Assembly (NCBI GenBank): GCA_016169955.1
Contig: JABJUM010000096.1
Coordinates: 124,001 to 188,000, forward strand
Source of the DNA: Phytophthora vignae f. sp. vignae
Taxonomy: Eukaryota; Oomycota; Peronosporomycetes; Peronosporales; Peronosporaceae
DNA length: 64,000 nucleotides
Direction of reading: 5' to 3'
Each line of letters opens with the position of its first letter. The first letter of the stretch is position 1. The translations under genes were made by a program, and so were the position numbers. Shown one piece after another: positions 32,200-43,003 of this stretch. The notes beneath the pieces were generated by a model that was given only the letters and a program-made list of their open reading frames with translations, was not told the origin of the DNA and did not search any database.

Positions 32200-34658
32200 A
32201 TGCAGATGAACAGTGCAACTGCTCCCGATGGTGCCAAGTCTCCATTGCTGTCTGGGAAGGCTCCGATGCATCCTGCAGCGTTGAAGCGTTTCCCCACGCT
32301 ACGGAAGAACTCGTTCCTATACCAACTTCAAGACCAGATTCAGATCCATCGAGAGAGTGAACCGCAGCGCCAGCGGCAGAAGGAGGTGAAGGAGATTTAC
32401 CGCATCTTGCAACGCGCCCCAGAGGCTCGCGAGGCGCATGAGATCGACACGCTGTACGAGTGGGTGCTCAAGAACGGGAGCACGAACAAGATCTTCCAAG
32501 GCGCGCAAGAGATCATCTGCAAGACGATTTGTCGCGAGATGACGCTGTTGGAACTACCGGCCAAAGGCGCCGTGTGCTACCAAGGTGACTACGGCGACAC
32601 GTTCTACGTCATCATCTCTGGCTCGGTGTCGCTCTTCATCAACGCAAAGCCAAAGCCCAGACTCATCCTCGAAGAGGACAACAACAACAACCATCCCAAG
32701 CCGTATTCGACCGACGAAGAGGAGGTGAAGCTGCAACCGGATCAATATGGAACCTTCATCAAACACATCACTGATGGCGGCACTTTTGGCGAGTTGGCAG
32801 TCATGGACCCCACGGCACGGCGGTCGTGCACCATTATCTGCGACGAGCCGACGTCTTTCATCTGCTTGAAGCGAGGAGCGTACCAGCGGCTGATTCGCAT
32901 CCCCAACTCTTCGCAGCTTGACTTCACGCAGATCGAGTTCTTGGAGACCATGTACTTCTTCGACGGGTGGCCTCATGGCGAGCTCACGCGGCTGTCCAAC
33001 CGCTTGCGCCAAGTGCACTACCCAGCCGACAGCTACCTTACTCGCATCGGTGCTGACGCCAACGTGGTCTTCTTCATCTACGCGGGTATGGTCCAGGAAA
33101 CCGTGCCGATCATCCAACTGCTTAATGAGAACGGCAGCGTCCAGCGCTGTGCAGAGCTTGAGAGTAATTTGGCGAAACGGAGGGTCCAGGGGCTGGGAGG
33201 GAAGAGGATAACTACTCAACAAAGACGTCGGACAGAACTCGAGCTCAGTTTGTACCAGGACCACGACATTTGCGGTGAGTATCCAATCTTCTTTAACAGG
33301 TCAACGTGCAGCACAGATTTACTTGCAGGTACGGCTCGCGGGAATCATTTTTGGTGCTATCAGTGTTAAGCTAACATTGTGATGCCAATAGTGACGGATG
33401 TGAAGACTCTCGTCATGGATGTAAGTTCAAATGCTGTACTAGCTGTACTGGGAGTGTTCTTTGCTTGACGTGTGCTATGCTTTATTGCGATAGAGAGAAA
33501 CCTGGAAGGAGTTGTTCTACATGCACGCCCTGGACCACATTCGAGACTCGTTCAATAAGTTCCGCAAACTGGCCGATGCTCGGGAAAACTGGAGGAAAAC
33601 TCGCGTCAAACTGGCGCTTGCAAACCCAGGCTTGACCCTCACGATGTAAGAGCGAAAACGTAGGCAACGAGCCACGAAGGCGTACTCACAGGTGTGTTCT
33701 TGTGTGGGATTGCAGCTCGACGAAAGCCATGATGCAAGATGGGAAATGTCTCTGCGGCTGGTGCGGAAACCAGGATCACACGACTGGAGACGCGAGTTGT
33801 CCTGGACTGGCAGCATCGAAAAAGAAGCTCGAGGACAGACAGAAGAAGGCGAACGCGAAGAAAAACAAACTGGCGGCAAAACTGCAGAGCGCAAACGACA
33901 GCATTCATGCAGCCATGAGTTTGCCAAACTCCGCCGGAGAGTCTGTCCCACCGAAGATGAGTGTTGAGCCGGCTATTGGCGGGCCAATTCAGCCAACGCC
34001 TCCGAGTATCTCTGCCCCTCGAAGACTTCGCAGCCCAAGCATCAAGATCGCAGCCAAAAGTGTTTTGTCGATTCAAGTTACCCCCGCAGCTGCCCCCTCT
34101 AACCAGTCCGAAACAGACGCTGGTCCCGATAAACCAGCAAGTCGGCCCGAAGAAACCCGTGCCAGGACTCCGGGTACCCCCACTCGCATCGTTGCCAACA
34201 GAAAACTCGCCATCTCCGACTTTCCAACGCTTATCAAGGCGTCTAACAGCCTCTACGCAAAGTACCAAGACTCTCCTGAAGGCAAAAGCGAACAAACATT
34301 ACCCGCTATAAAGGTTGAGGACGCGCGGAAAGGTGCGTTCACGGAGGGCTTGGCGGACCAATACAAGCACGAGATGGTGCGGAAGGTGAAACGACTGTCC
34401 TCGATGGAGCAGTACATTGGTGTGCGGTCCAAGGTGCTCGGAGACATCACGGCTGCCCAAGAAGGAGGCGACTACCATGAGCACTGCCGACTTCCTCGAA
34501 AACCCAAGATACCGAAACCCAGTCGCCGGTTAGTGAACCCGAAGACGAAGCAGCCTCGACCCGACCGCTTCAACCGGAAAATCAACCGCATGATGAGGAA
34601 GATCTGGAGGAAAGACCACCCTCTGCCGGTAGTTGAAGAGAGTCTGAGAGATCCTTAG
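32200..34658 (+). CDS. Cyclic-nucleotide-binding domain protein with zinc-knuckle-like motif
   Basis: Four exons: 32200-33274, 33392-33420, 33494-33645 and 33716-34658 (732 aa, in frame; exon 2 is only 29 nt). Residues ~100-245 form a cNMP-binding domain: GAVCYQGDYGDTFYVIISG, then a polar insertion with NNNN, then the phosphate-binding cassette FGELAVMDPTARRSCTI. The cassette Glu and Arg needed for cyclic nucleotide binding are kept, although PRAA reads ARRS. A second, more degenerate CNB-like unit follows (ETMYFFDGWP...VVFFIYAGMVQETV). After the short exons comes CGWCGNQDHTTGDASC, a CX2CX4HX6C arrangement like a zinc knuckle, then a long basic Ser/Pro-rich tail. No kinase or channel domain. 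Possible role: cAMP/cGMP-responsive scaffold; inference only. Confidence 0.75.
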
Positions 34659-34696
34659 CACCGGGTCAAAGCTGTATTCCATTTTGGACAACCTCG

Positions 34697-35902
34697 CTAT
34701 GATAAGGCCTTGGACGCCTTGGAGATCGCGATAAGCTCGGCGAGAAGAGGCTCGAGCTCATCGATTGGCAGCATCGTGGCAGCGTCGCACAGCGCCCTGC
34801 TGGGGTCAAGGTGCGTCTCAAAGAAGAACCCATCGACACCCACGGCTGCAGCCATTCTCGCAATTGTCGGGATGAACTCGCGGTCACCGCCGCTAGTTGT
34901 GGCTCCAGCATGAGCACCACTCGGCCGTTGAATACTGCAGCACAAGAAAAAAAAATACGTTCAAATCAGCAATGGTCCAATCTCGATGGTCTCAGCGGCA
35001 GCATGGCCGTACCTGTGGGTGACGTCCTGGACAACGAGCCCATACGATTTCCGCAGTTTAGGCAGATTCCGCGCATCCACCACCAAGTCGCCGTAACCGA
35101 ACATGCTTCCACGCTCCGTCAGAATGAAGTCTGTACATATTTACGCACACAAGGTCAGTCTGACCAACCTCTGGCAAGCATTATTTTTCCAATACGGACA
35201 GTAGCGTACCGGTATCTCTCTGCGTCATTGCAATCTTCTTGGCCGCAAGTAGCTACAAGATAAATGTCACCACAACATGGTTAAAAGCCTGGCAATAGTC
35301 TGAGCTACCAGCTCGAGCCAAGTGCACGCTTACCATGGTCTCAGCTGAGAGCATTTGCCCCTTCTTGAGGTTCACGAGCCTCCCGGAGTTTGCAGCCGCC
35401 ACGAGCAGATCCGTCTGTCGACTCAAAAAGGCTGGGATCTGGATAATGTCCGCCACCTCCGCCACTGGGGCCACCTGGTGCGTCTCGTGGACGTCCGTCA
35501 GCACTGGCAGCCCCGTCACCTCCTTCACGTGGCGCAACATTTCCAGTCCGCGCTCCAGCCCAGGGCCTCGGTAACTCTTGAGATCCTGGCGGTTGGCCTT
35601 GTCGAAGCTGGCCTTGAACACGACGGGGATCTGCAGGTCCTTCTGGATGTTGGACAAGCTGCAGCGAGTGATGTAGAAGATGTCAATAGTGTAGCCATGA
35701 TGCACAGAGCGACGCGACGCTCGTACCGATCAGCGATGGCCATGACGACCTGCTCGGACTCCAGCACGCATGGTCCAGCGATGAGGAAGAACGGAGACGC
35801 CTCACGTAGCGTCCTGGCGAGAACGTGGCGGTGCAGCATGCTCAACTCGACGTGATGGCCGCAGGAAATGGCTGATAGGGAGCATTTTGTGATTTGCAAC
35901 AT
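34697..35902 (-). CDS. 3-deoxy-D-manno-octulosonate-8-phosphate (KDO8P) synthase
   Basis: Exons (minus): 35902-35727, 35658-35334, 35252-35210, 35130-35013 and 34934-34697 (299 aa). ATG 35839 would give 279 aa, nearer the bacterial KdsA length (about 284), and is equally likely. Condenses phosphoenolpyruvate and arabinose-5-phosphate to KDO8P. Motifs: AGPCVLES, FKASFDKANR, SYRGPGLERGLEM, LTDVHE, IQIPAFLSRQTDL, GSMFGYGDLVVD, QDVTHS joined by splicing to IQRP, and FFFETHLDP. The Cys in AGPC is the metal ligand of the metal-dependent class (E. coli has Asn there). Four introns show this is a nuclear eukaryotic gene, not contamination. Kdo is known in plants from rhamnogalacturonan II. Its use in this organism is not evident from the sequence. 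Confidence 0.93.
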
Positions 35903-35923
35903 AGATACATTTGTATTATTGGA

Positions 35924-36625
35924 CTATTTTGGACTAGATTGGATCGCGACAGGCAAGGCTGGCCGTGTCGCCTGCTGCGATGGAATATCTTTTACCGAGC
36001 TATGATTCTTGAATGGGGACTGGATGACTGTATCTCCGCCTTCATCCACGACGTTCTGCATTACAGCGTCCGTCGACAGCTCGCGGTTCCTCTGGATGAC
36101 CTCCCTCACCGCGTGCTTGAAGGCCGTCTCGTCGTCGCTGTGCTCCAGCGCCTCAATGACCAAATTCGCCAGTCGGTCGACCTCCTCTTCGAGCTCTTCG
36201 TCGTCGTAGATCAACCGCATGACCTCCATCTGGAAGCGCAGCATATCGCACGCGCAAAAGATAATGGCTACGTAGAGCGCCGGCCCTCGCTTGATGACCA
36301 TATTCTTGTCCAGCACCAGCTCCACGAACGCGTAGACCCACATAAGAATCTTGAGCCCCATGAGGTTGCGGTCCAAGTTGTCCGGATTGGGGCCGTACTT
36401 GCCCAGCAGCTTGGCGCTGTAGAGCAGCGTCAGCGTACACATGAGCGGCACCCACGCCATGTAATACGTGGTCTGCAGCTCCTGCACGTCGCGCTTGCTC
36501 GGGTCCGGGCTCTGGAACAGTGACACCATGAGTAGCAGCGACAGATACAGCTCCAGCGTGCACACCACGAAGGGCTTGACGCTGTCCTGGTACAGCTCCT
36601 TGACGCGCTGACGGATGGCACCCAT
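35924..36625 (-). CDS. Four-segment membrane protein, unknown
   Basis: 233 aa, single exon, ATG 36625. Hydrophobic segments lie near residues 18-38, 54-74, 88-108 and 114-132, followed by a ~100-residue soluble acidic tail. No family was recognised. The codon use and absence of in-frame stops make it a convincing gene. Its start is 82 bp from the left edge of the Crypton dimer. Before insertion, the gene and the cyclophilin would have shared an 82-bp divergent promoter. Convergent with nothing; its stop lies 21 bp from the longest KDO8P synthase start. Confidence 0.7.
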   Translation of the reverse strand: MGAIRQRVKELYQDSVKPFVVCTLELYLSLLLMVSLFQSPDPSKRDVQELQTTYYMAWVPLMCTLTLLYSAKLLGKYGPNPDNLDRNLMGLKILMWVYAFVELVLDKNMVIKRGPALYVAIIFCACDMLRFQMEVMRLIYDDEELEEEVDRLANLVIEALEHSDDETAFKHAVREVIQRNRELSTDAVMQNVVDEGGDTVIQSPFKNHSSVKDIPSQQATRPALPVAIQSSPK

Positions 36626-37033
36626 CTTGCTCCGCTGAGAAGTGGCTACAGTGTAACCAAATATGGCTACATTATTCCATTATCCTCCAATCAAGCATTT
36701 GCGGGACATGGTAGCATATCACTGTGATTCCAACCCCTAAAAATACCTTAAGGTTTGTATGGTGCTTCCAGCCAATAGGAACGTGTCATCTGCGATTCCA
36801 AGCATTTACAACCAATAGAAACTACCTTTGGTTATAATTTCGACCAATTAAATCGAGGGAAGGACTGCCAGCCGCTGATCTGAACATTCCAACAATATCT
36901 GGTTGGAATCGTGATTTGATATCGAGTATGCCATACAAAGCTCAAGTGAGCTACAAATAGAATAAATATTCATAGGTTTCCAACCACCACTAGCTAATCC
37001 ACGACGCCATTCTGCGTTTCGACACACACAGGC

Positions 37034-39158
37034 ATGTCGGTGGCATCGCTAGTTCCTGCGAACAGCCAGCGAAGCAGAGCGACGGCTGTGAAGTCCTTCG
37101 AAGACTTCCTCGCGAAGAAGGAGGTGACGCTCACAGAGGTGCATGATCGTATTTCTAAAGACAGCACAGGTAAGAGTTTGTTTGTCATTCTGGATAAATA
37201 TGGGTGGTTCTTAGTGAAAAAATAGGAAGGCAAGGAGTAGCTTTGTCCAAGAACACTGTGATATCTTACTTCGGCAATGTGAAGAACTGGCTGGCGGATC
37301 TGTACCCGCAGCAGAGCCCATGTGTAGCTAAGAAGCTGCAGAAGATGCTATCAACTCTAGATCGATACTGCGAAAAGAGACCGGAGCAAGGTGTCACGAA
37401 ACAAGCACCACCATGTACAAAGAGAGATATCAAGACTATCATCTCAGCTCTCTACATGCACGCTTCCGCCAACTCCGACTACCTTGATGCGGCACTGGTG
37501 GCGCTGATGTGGTATCTCTACGGTCGTGGTTCTGAGGCTGAACAATTGGAAAAGGCTCAACTGTGTGTATACCCTGGTAGGAATCCTGCAATGTTTTCAT
37601 TTTGCTTGGATTTATTCACCCCATAGATTAAAGCTGACAAAGTGTTATGTATATGCTAGGCGGTATGATAATTCTTCGCTTTAAGCGTGTGAAAACTGCA
37701 TCGCAACAGGGTATCTCCCTGTTTAAGGATCCTAACGATCCCTTCACTTGCCCGTTGCACGTGCTTGCTGTCGCTCTCGCCCTTCAACCCGCTCCAGGAA
37801 CTCGCATCTTCCCGCAGTTTGCTGCCGTGCCTGCGCTGTCCGCGCCTGATGGGCAAGACGAAGATGAAGAGCTGGGCCTGATCGCGCAGCTGGACCGTGA
37901 GCTTGAAGAAGCACCTACATGCAAGACGCCACAGCCACGTCGACCCAACGCAGCACCTGGTGCTCAAGCTTATATCAATAGACTGTTAGTCACGGTTAGT
38001 GGACTGCCGACAGCAAAAGAGAGTGGACTTACCAAGGGACTTACCTCGCACTCCTTCAGACGAGGTGGAGCCATGCACGCCAACGCCGACAGCCGTATCA
38101 GTCCGAACTGGGTTGTTGAGCGCGGGGGGTGGAATATGTCCCGCGTGAGCAAAGCGTTTTCCTACATGCTGAACACAACACACGAGGATCAACAAGTTGC
38201 GCGTCAGCTGAGCGGGTGGGACCCGCAGGCGGGAGCCCGACTTCCAGACCTTTCCTCCCTGAACGGCGTTGTTCGAACGCGAGTCGACAAGTTGCAGGAG
38301 CTCCTCTTCGCCGCTGTCACTGGTTTCCCGACACTGTCTTGGAACTTGGACCCCCAGGTACTCGAAGTCTTGATGGCGACCTTGATTCTGCACTTTCCCG
38401 AGATGGAACGCCATCGCTCGGACAGCCCGTACGTTCGCCGCATTCATGAAGTCCTAGGTGTCCTCAACATACAGGCATCTGAGCTGTTGGCATGGTCGAT
38501 CACCCTCCGAGCTGCATTCAATCCACCTGCAGAAGCGAAGCACGAAGAAGCGGCCGAGTCCTCTCAACACATGCTCCGTGTTCTCGAAAAGCTGTCACAG
38601 CAGCTCGACGAGCTATTGCTCCGTCAAACACGCGTAGAAGAAAAGTTGGCAGCTTTGGGGGCGAACGCAGAATCTATTGACAAGCAAACAAACACTACCG
38701 AGCAGCAGCACCACGAACTCGAGCAGTCGCAGCCAAAGCGTGCGCGCAAACGTGCCTCGAAAGCGCTGTCGACGGTGTGGTTCGAGTGGTTCACTGCAGT
38801 GCCACGCATGTACGAATCATCAACGGTTAGCAAAGCCATCCTCCATGAGTCACGACACGCCGTTGCATTCATGATGCTTTGCTTACCTTCCGGGTTCAAG
38901 CTGGATCCGGCCTCGCCAGCATACAAGGCGGAAGTTCATGCACTTGGAGTCGAAGCCGAGAAGAAGACGCTTGAATACTTGGCTGTCCAAGGCTCACAGG
39001 CTGTAGCCGTATGCTCGGTCGTCAAAGCCATGCGGGCGCTTCACAAGGCAGGCCACCTTTCCGTCCTTCTCGACCAGTTCCGCGAACGCTACTACGAAGG
39101 CGAAGTCATCGACCCGACACCAAATTCTGCCCTTCCGCCATTCCTCCGGTTTACCTAA
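37034..39158 (+). CDS. Crypton tyrosine recombinase (copy 1)
   Basis: Exons 37034-37169, 37226-37576 and 37660-39158 (661 aa, in frame). The N-terminal ~100 aa resemble a SAM-like core-binding region (TVISYFGNVKNWLADLYPQ). Catalytic residues of the tyrosine recombinase fold: Arg in YLYGRGSE (about residue 150), HSFRRGG for the HxxR pair (about residue 273), and the Trp-to-Tyr stretch ending in KAFSYMLN, whose Tyr is the likely nucleophile. A long C-terminal extension has a coiled coil (LEKLSQQLDELLLRQTRVEEKL) and a basic PKRARKRASK cluster that may be a nuclear signal. No stop or frameshift, so it is probably functional. Exon 1 lies 326 bp inside the element. Confidence 0.88.
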
Positions 39159-39273
39159 ATGCACACGCAGCACACTAAACGGGTAATAATATATGCAATA
39201 CGTACATCAGGAGTAGCAAGCACTTGCACAGCCGACCTGTCCAAAACGAAAAGCAAAACCACATAATATTGAT

Positions 39274-39345
39274 GCCCATGTCGGGGTTTGAACCCGATCC
39301 TCCAAGCCCGAAGGCCTGGCGCTCAACCTTACGAGCTCCATGGGC
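39274..39345 (-). other. tRNA-like sequence with UUCG-capped arm (copy 1)
   Basis: On the minus strand 72 nt fold as a tRNA: acceptor stem GCCCATG/CATGGGC (7 perfect pairs), D arm GCTC/GAGC, T arm TCGGG-TTCAAAC-CCCGA (5 perfect pairs) with a good B box, and A-box-like AGCTCGTAAGG. The anticodon arm is replaced by a 7-bp stem, CCAGGCC/GGCTTGG, closed by a TTCG tetraloop, so there is no anticodon loop. It cannot be a decoding tRNA. It may be a SINE-derived piece, a pol III promoter or a tRNA mimic. Confidence 0.75.
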
Positions 39346-39414
39346 GCTGATAAGCGCGTTCAATATAGCAGTACATAACCCACCCGGCCCAGCTGCATAC
39401 GCGGTCCATCCGCC

Positions 39415-39635
39415 GCCCACAGCCCAAGAGCACACACGGCCCAACACACACAGCCCAGCGGCACACAGTCCAGCAGCACACAGCACAGCAGCCCAGCGGC
39501 ACACGGCTCAGCAGCACTCGGCCCACACAGCCCAGCGGCACACAGTCCAGCGGCACACAGCACAGCAGCCCAGCGGCACACGGACCAGCAGCACAGCAGC
39601 ACACGGCCCAGCGGCGCACAGCCCAGCGCCCGGTA
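39415..39635. repeat. Minisatellite in Crypton 3' region (copy 1)
   Basis: Irregular tandem repeats built from CAGCGGCACACAG, CAGCAGCACA and CCCAGCGGCACACGG units. The composition is strongly strand-biased (almost no T on the + strand). Long open frames in several phases are artefacts of this composition. Identical in copy 2 at 42563-42783. Confidence 0.75.
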
Positions 39636-40181
39636 CCCAGCAGCGCCTGCGTACATGCATAGAGAATAGCTACAGTCAGCACAGTCAGCTTAAAAGACTC
39701 GCCGGCGGCGCCGCACTAACCTGGAAGCTTCTGGACTGTTGGCGAGAATCCTGTTGGCGATCGTGAGGTTAAACGTCAGCTCCACAAAAAACCTAATACC
39801 GTTGCCATACAGGTTTTGGTTGGAAGCAGTCCAACCCCGTTGGAATTTTGACGGTATGGTAGCATATCACTGTGATTCCAACCCCTAAAAATACCTTAAG
39901 GTTTGTATGGTGCTTCCAGCCAATAGGAACGTGTCATCTGCGATTCCAAGCATTTACAACCAATAGAAACTACCTTTGGTTATAATTTCGACCAATTAAA
40001 TCGAGGGAAGGACTGCCAGCCGCTGATCTGAACATTCCAACAATATCTGGTTGGAATCGTGATTTGATATCGAGTATGCCATACAAAGCTCAAGTGAGCT
40101 ACAAATAGAATAAATATTCATAGGTTTCCAACCACCACTAGCTAATCCACGACGCCATTCTGCGTTTCGACACACACAGGC

Positions 40182-42306
40182 ATGTCGGTGGCATCGCTAG
40201 TTCCTGCGAACAGCCAGCGAAGCAGAGCGACGGCTGTGAAGTCCTTCGAAGACTTCCTCGCGAAGAAGGAGGTGACGCTCACAGAGGTGCATGATCGTAT
40301 TTCTAAAGACAGCACAGGTAAGAGTTTGTTTGTCATTCTGGATAAATATGGGTGGTTCTTAGTGAAAAAATAGGAAGGCAAGGAGTAGCTTTGTCCAAGA
40401 ACACTGTGATATCTTACTTCGGCAATGTGAAGAACTGGCTGGCGGATCTGTACCCGCAGCAGAGCCCATGTGTAGCTAAGAAGCTGCAGAAGATGCTATC
40501 AACTCTAGATCGATACTGCGAAAAGAGACCGGAGCAAGGTGTCACGAAACAAGCACCACCATGTACAAAGAGAGATATCAAGACTATCATCTCAGCTCTC
40601 TACATGCACGCTTCCGCCAACTCCGACTACCTTGATGCGGCACTGGTGGCGCTGATGTGGTATCTCTACGGTCGTGGTTCTGAGGCTGAACAATTGGAAA
40701 AGGCTCAACTGTGTGTATACCCTGGTAGGAATCCTGCAATGTTTTCATTTTGCTTGGATTTATTCACCCCATAGATTAAAGCTGACAAAGTGTTATGTAT
40801 ATGCTAGGCGGTATGATAATTCTTCGCTTTAAGCGTGTGAAAACTGCATCGCAACAGGGTATCTCCCTGTTTAAGGATCCTAACGATCCCTTCACTTGCC
40901 CGTTGCACGTGCTTGCTGTCGCTCTCGCCCTTCAACCCGCTCCAGGAACTCGCATCTTCCCGCAGTTTGCTGCCGTGCCTGCGCTGTCCGCGCCTGATGG
41001 GCAAGACGAAGATGAAGAGCTGGGCCTGATCGCGCAGCTGGACCGTGAGCTTGAAGAAGCACCTACATGCAAGACGCCACAGCCACGTCGACCCAACGCA
41101 GCACCTGGTGCTCAAGCTTATATCAATAGACTGTTAGTCACGGTTAGTGGACTGCCGACAGCAAAAGAGAGTGGACTTACCAAGGGACTTACCTCGCACT
41201 CCTTCAGACGAGGTGGAGCCATGCACGCCAACGCCGACAGCCGTATCAGTCCGAACTGGGTTGTTGAGCGCGGGGGGTGGAATATGTCCCGCGTGAGCAA
41301 AGCGTTTTCCTACATGCTGAACACAACACACGAGGATCAACAAGTTGCGCGTCAGCTGAGCGGGTGGGACCCGCAGGCGGGAGCCCGACTTCCAGACCTT
41401 TCCTCCCTGAACGGCGTTGTTCGAACGCGAGTCGACAAGTTGCAGGAGCTCCTCTTCGCCGCTGTCACTGGTTTCCCGACACTGTCTTGGAACTTGGACC
41501 CCCAGGTACTCGAAGTCTTGATGGCGACCTTGATTCTGCACTTTCCCGAGATGGAACGCCATCGCTCGGACAGCCCGTACGTTCGCCGCATTCATGAAGT
41601 CCTAGGTGTCCTCAACATACAGGCATCTGAGCTGTTGGCATGGTCGATCACCCTCCGAGCTGCATTCAATCCACCTGCAGAAGCGAAGCACGAAGAAGCG
41701 GCCGAGTCCTCTCAACACATGCTCCGTGTTCTCGAAAAGCTGTCACAGCAGCTCGACGAGCTATTGCTCCGTCAAACACGCGTAGAAGAAAAGTTGGCAG
41801 CTTTGGGGGCGAACGCAGAATCTATTGACAAGCAAACAAACACTACCGAGCAGCAGCACCACGAACTCGAGCAGTCGCAGCCAAAGCGTGCGCGCAAACG
41901 TGCCTCGAAAGCGCTGTCGACGGTGTGGTTCGAGTGGTTCACTGCAGTGCCACGCATGTACGAATCATCAACGGTTAGCAAAGCCATCCTCCATGAGTCA
42001 CGACACGCCGTTGCATTCATGATGCTTTGCTTACCTTCCGGGTTCAAGCTGGATCCGGCCTCGCCAGCATACAAGGCGGAAGTTCATGCACTTGGAGTCG
42101 AAGCCGAGAAGAAGACGCTTGAATACTTGGCTGTCCAAGGCTCACAGGCTGTAGCCGTATGCTCGGTCGTCAAAGCCATGCGGGCGCTTCACAAGGCAGG
42201 CCACCTTTCCGTCCTTCTCGACCAGTTCCGCGAACGCTACTACGAAGGCGAAGTCATCGACCCGACACCAAATTCTGCCCTTCCGCCATTCCTCCGGTTT
42301 ACCTAA
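40182..42306 (+). CDS. Crypton tyrosine recombinase (copy 2)
   Basis: Exons 40182-40317, 40374-40724 and 40808-42306, 661 aa. The protein is identical to copy 1 throughout, including the GRGSE, HSFRRGG and KAFSYMLN catalytic segments, and has no disruption. Confidence 0.87.
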
Positions 42307-42421
42307 ATGCACACGCAGCACACTAAACGGGTAATAATATATGCAATACGTACATCAGGAGTAGCAAGCACTTGCACAGCCGACCTGTCCAAAACGAAAA
42401 GCAAAACCACATAATATTGAT

Positions 42422-42493
42422 GCCCATGTCGGGGTTTGAACCCGATCCTCCAAGCCCGAAGGCCTGGCGCTCAACCTTACGAGCTCCATGGGC
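42422..42493 (-). other. tRNA-like sequence with UUCG-capped arm (copy 2)
   Basis: Same 72-nt cloverleaf as in copy 1, at +3148: perfect acceptor and T stems, anticodon arm replaced by a 7-bp stem with a UUCG loop. Confidence 0.75.
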
Positions 42494-42562
42494 GCTGATA
42501 AGCGCGTTCAATATAGCAGTACATAACCCACCCGGCCCAGCTGCATACGCGGTCCATCCGCC

Positions 42563-42783
42563 GCCCACAGCCCAAGAGCACACACGGCCCAACACACACA
42601 GCCCAGCGGCACACAGTCCAGCAGCACACAGCACAGCAGCCCAGCGGCACACGGCTCAGCAGCACTCGGCCCACACAGCCCAGCGGCACACAGTCCAGCG
42701 GCACACAGCACAGCAGCCCAGCGGCACACGGACCAGCAGCACAGCAGCACACGGCCCAGCGGCGCACAGCCCAGCGCCCGGTA
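42563..42783. repeat. Minisatellite in Crypton 3' region (copy 2)
   Basis: Same CAGCGGCACACAG-type repeat array as in copy 1, identical by eye. Confidence 0.75.
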
Positions 42784-43003
42784 CCCAGCAGCGCCTGCGT
42801 ACATGCATAGAGAATAGCTACAGTCAGCACAGTCAGCTTAAAAGACTCGCCGGCGGCGCCGCACTAACCTGGAAGCTTCTGGACTGTTGGCGAGAATCCT
42901 GTTGGCGATCGTGAGGTTAAACGTCAGCTCCACAAAAAACCTAATACCGTTGCCATACAGGTTTTGGTTGGAAGCAGTCCAACCCCGTTGGAATTTTGAC
43001 GGT

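Larger units (their letters stand above)
36708..39855 (+). mobile_element. Crypton element, copy 1 (3148 bp)
   Basis: First unit of a head-to-tail dimer. The boundaries follow from comparing three junctions: ATGGT stands at 36708, 39856 and 43004, exactly 3148 bp apart. ATGGT is followed by AGCATATCACTG at the first two junctions and preceded by GGAATTTTGACGG at the last two. The unit has no terminal inverted repeats, as is known for Cryptons, which integrate by tyrosine-recombinase crossover. Ends are rich in TCCAAC / GTTGGA motifs (about 36725, 36886, 36900, 36978, and four near 39820-39848), possible recombinase sites. It contains the recombinase gene, an antisense tRNA-like structure and a minisatellite. 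The stramenopile lineage of Cryptons is known as CryptonS. Confidence 0.88.
39856..43003 (+). mobile_element. Crypton element, copy 2 (3148 bp)
   Basis: Second unit, in the same orientation as the first and without any spacer. All features recur at +3148 and I saw no difference in sequence between units. The right junction is ATGGT at 43004-43008, which is also the start codon region of the cyclophilin gene. Identity and abutment suggest a very recent tandem event: integration of a circular dimer, a second insertion into the same crossover site, or an assembly duplication. Confidence 0.85.

Noticed and set aside
33300..33330. Extra small exon in the cyclic-nucleotide-binding gene
   Set aside because: Including it leads to an immediate TGA at the next exon; skipping it keeps frame.
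3352..35902. Bacterial contamination, suggested by ThrRS, TatD, RtcA, Pth and KdsA-type families
   Set aside because: ThrRS, Pth and KDO8P synthase have spliceosomal introns in phase, and all sit between clearly eukaryotic genes with matching codon use.
39274..39345. Functional tRNA gene
   Set aside because: The anticodon arm is a 7-bp stem with a UUCG loop; no anticodon with U33 exists.
39415..39635. Possible CRISPR-like array
   Set aside because: Units are irregular, without unique spacers, and the genome is eukaryotic; it is a minisatellite.
39224..39766. Long frames rich in Ala/Pro/His or Cys/Gly across the Crypton minisatellite
   Set aside because: Produced by low-complexity repeats lacking stops in several frames; no start context or homology.
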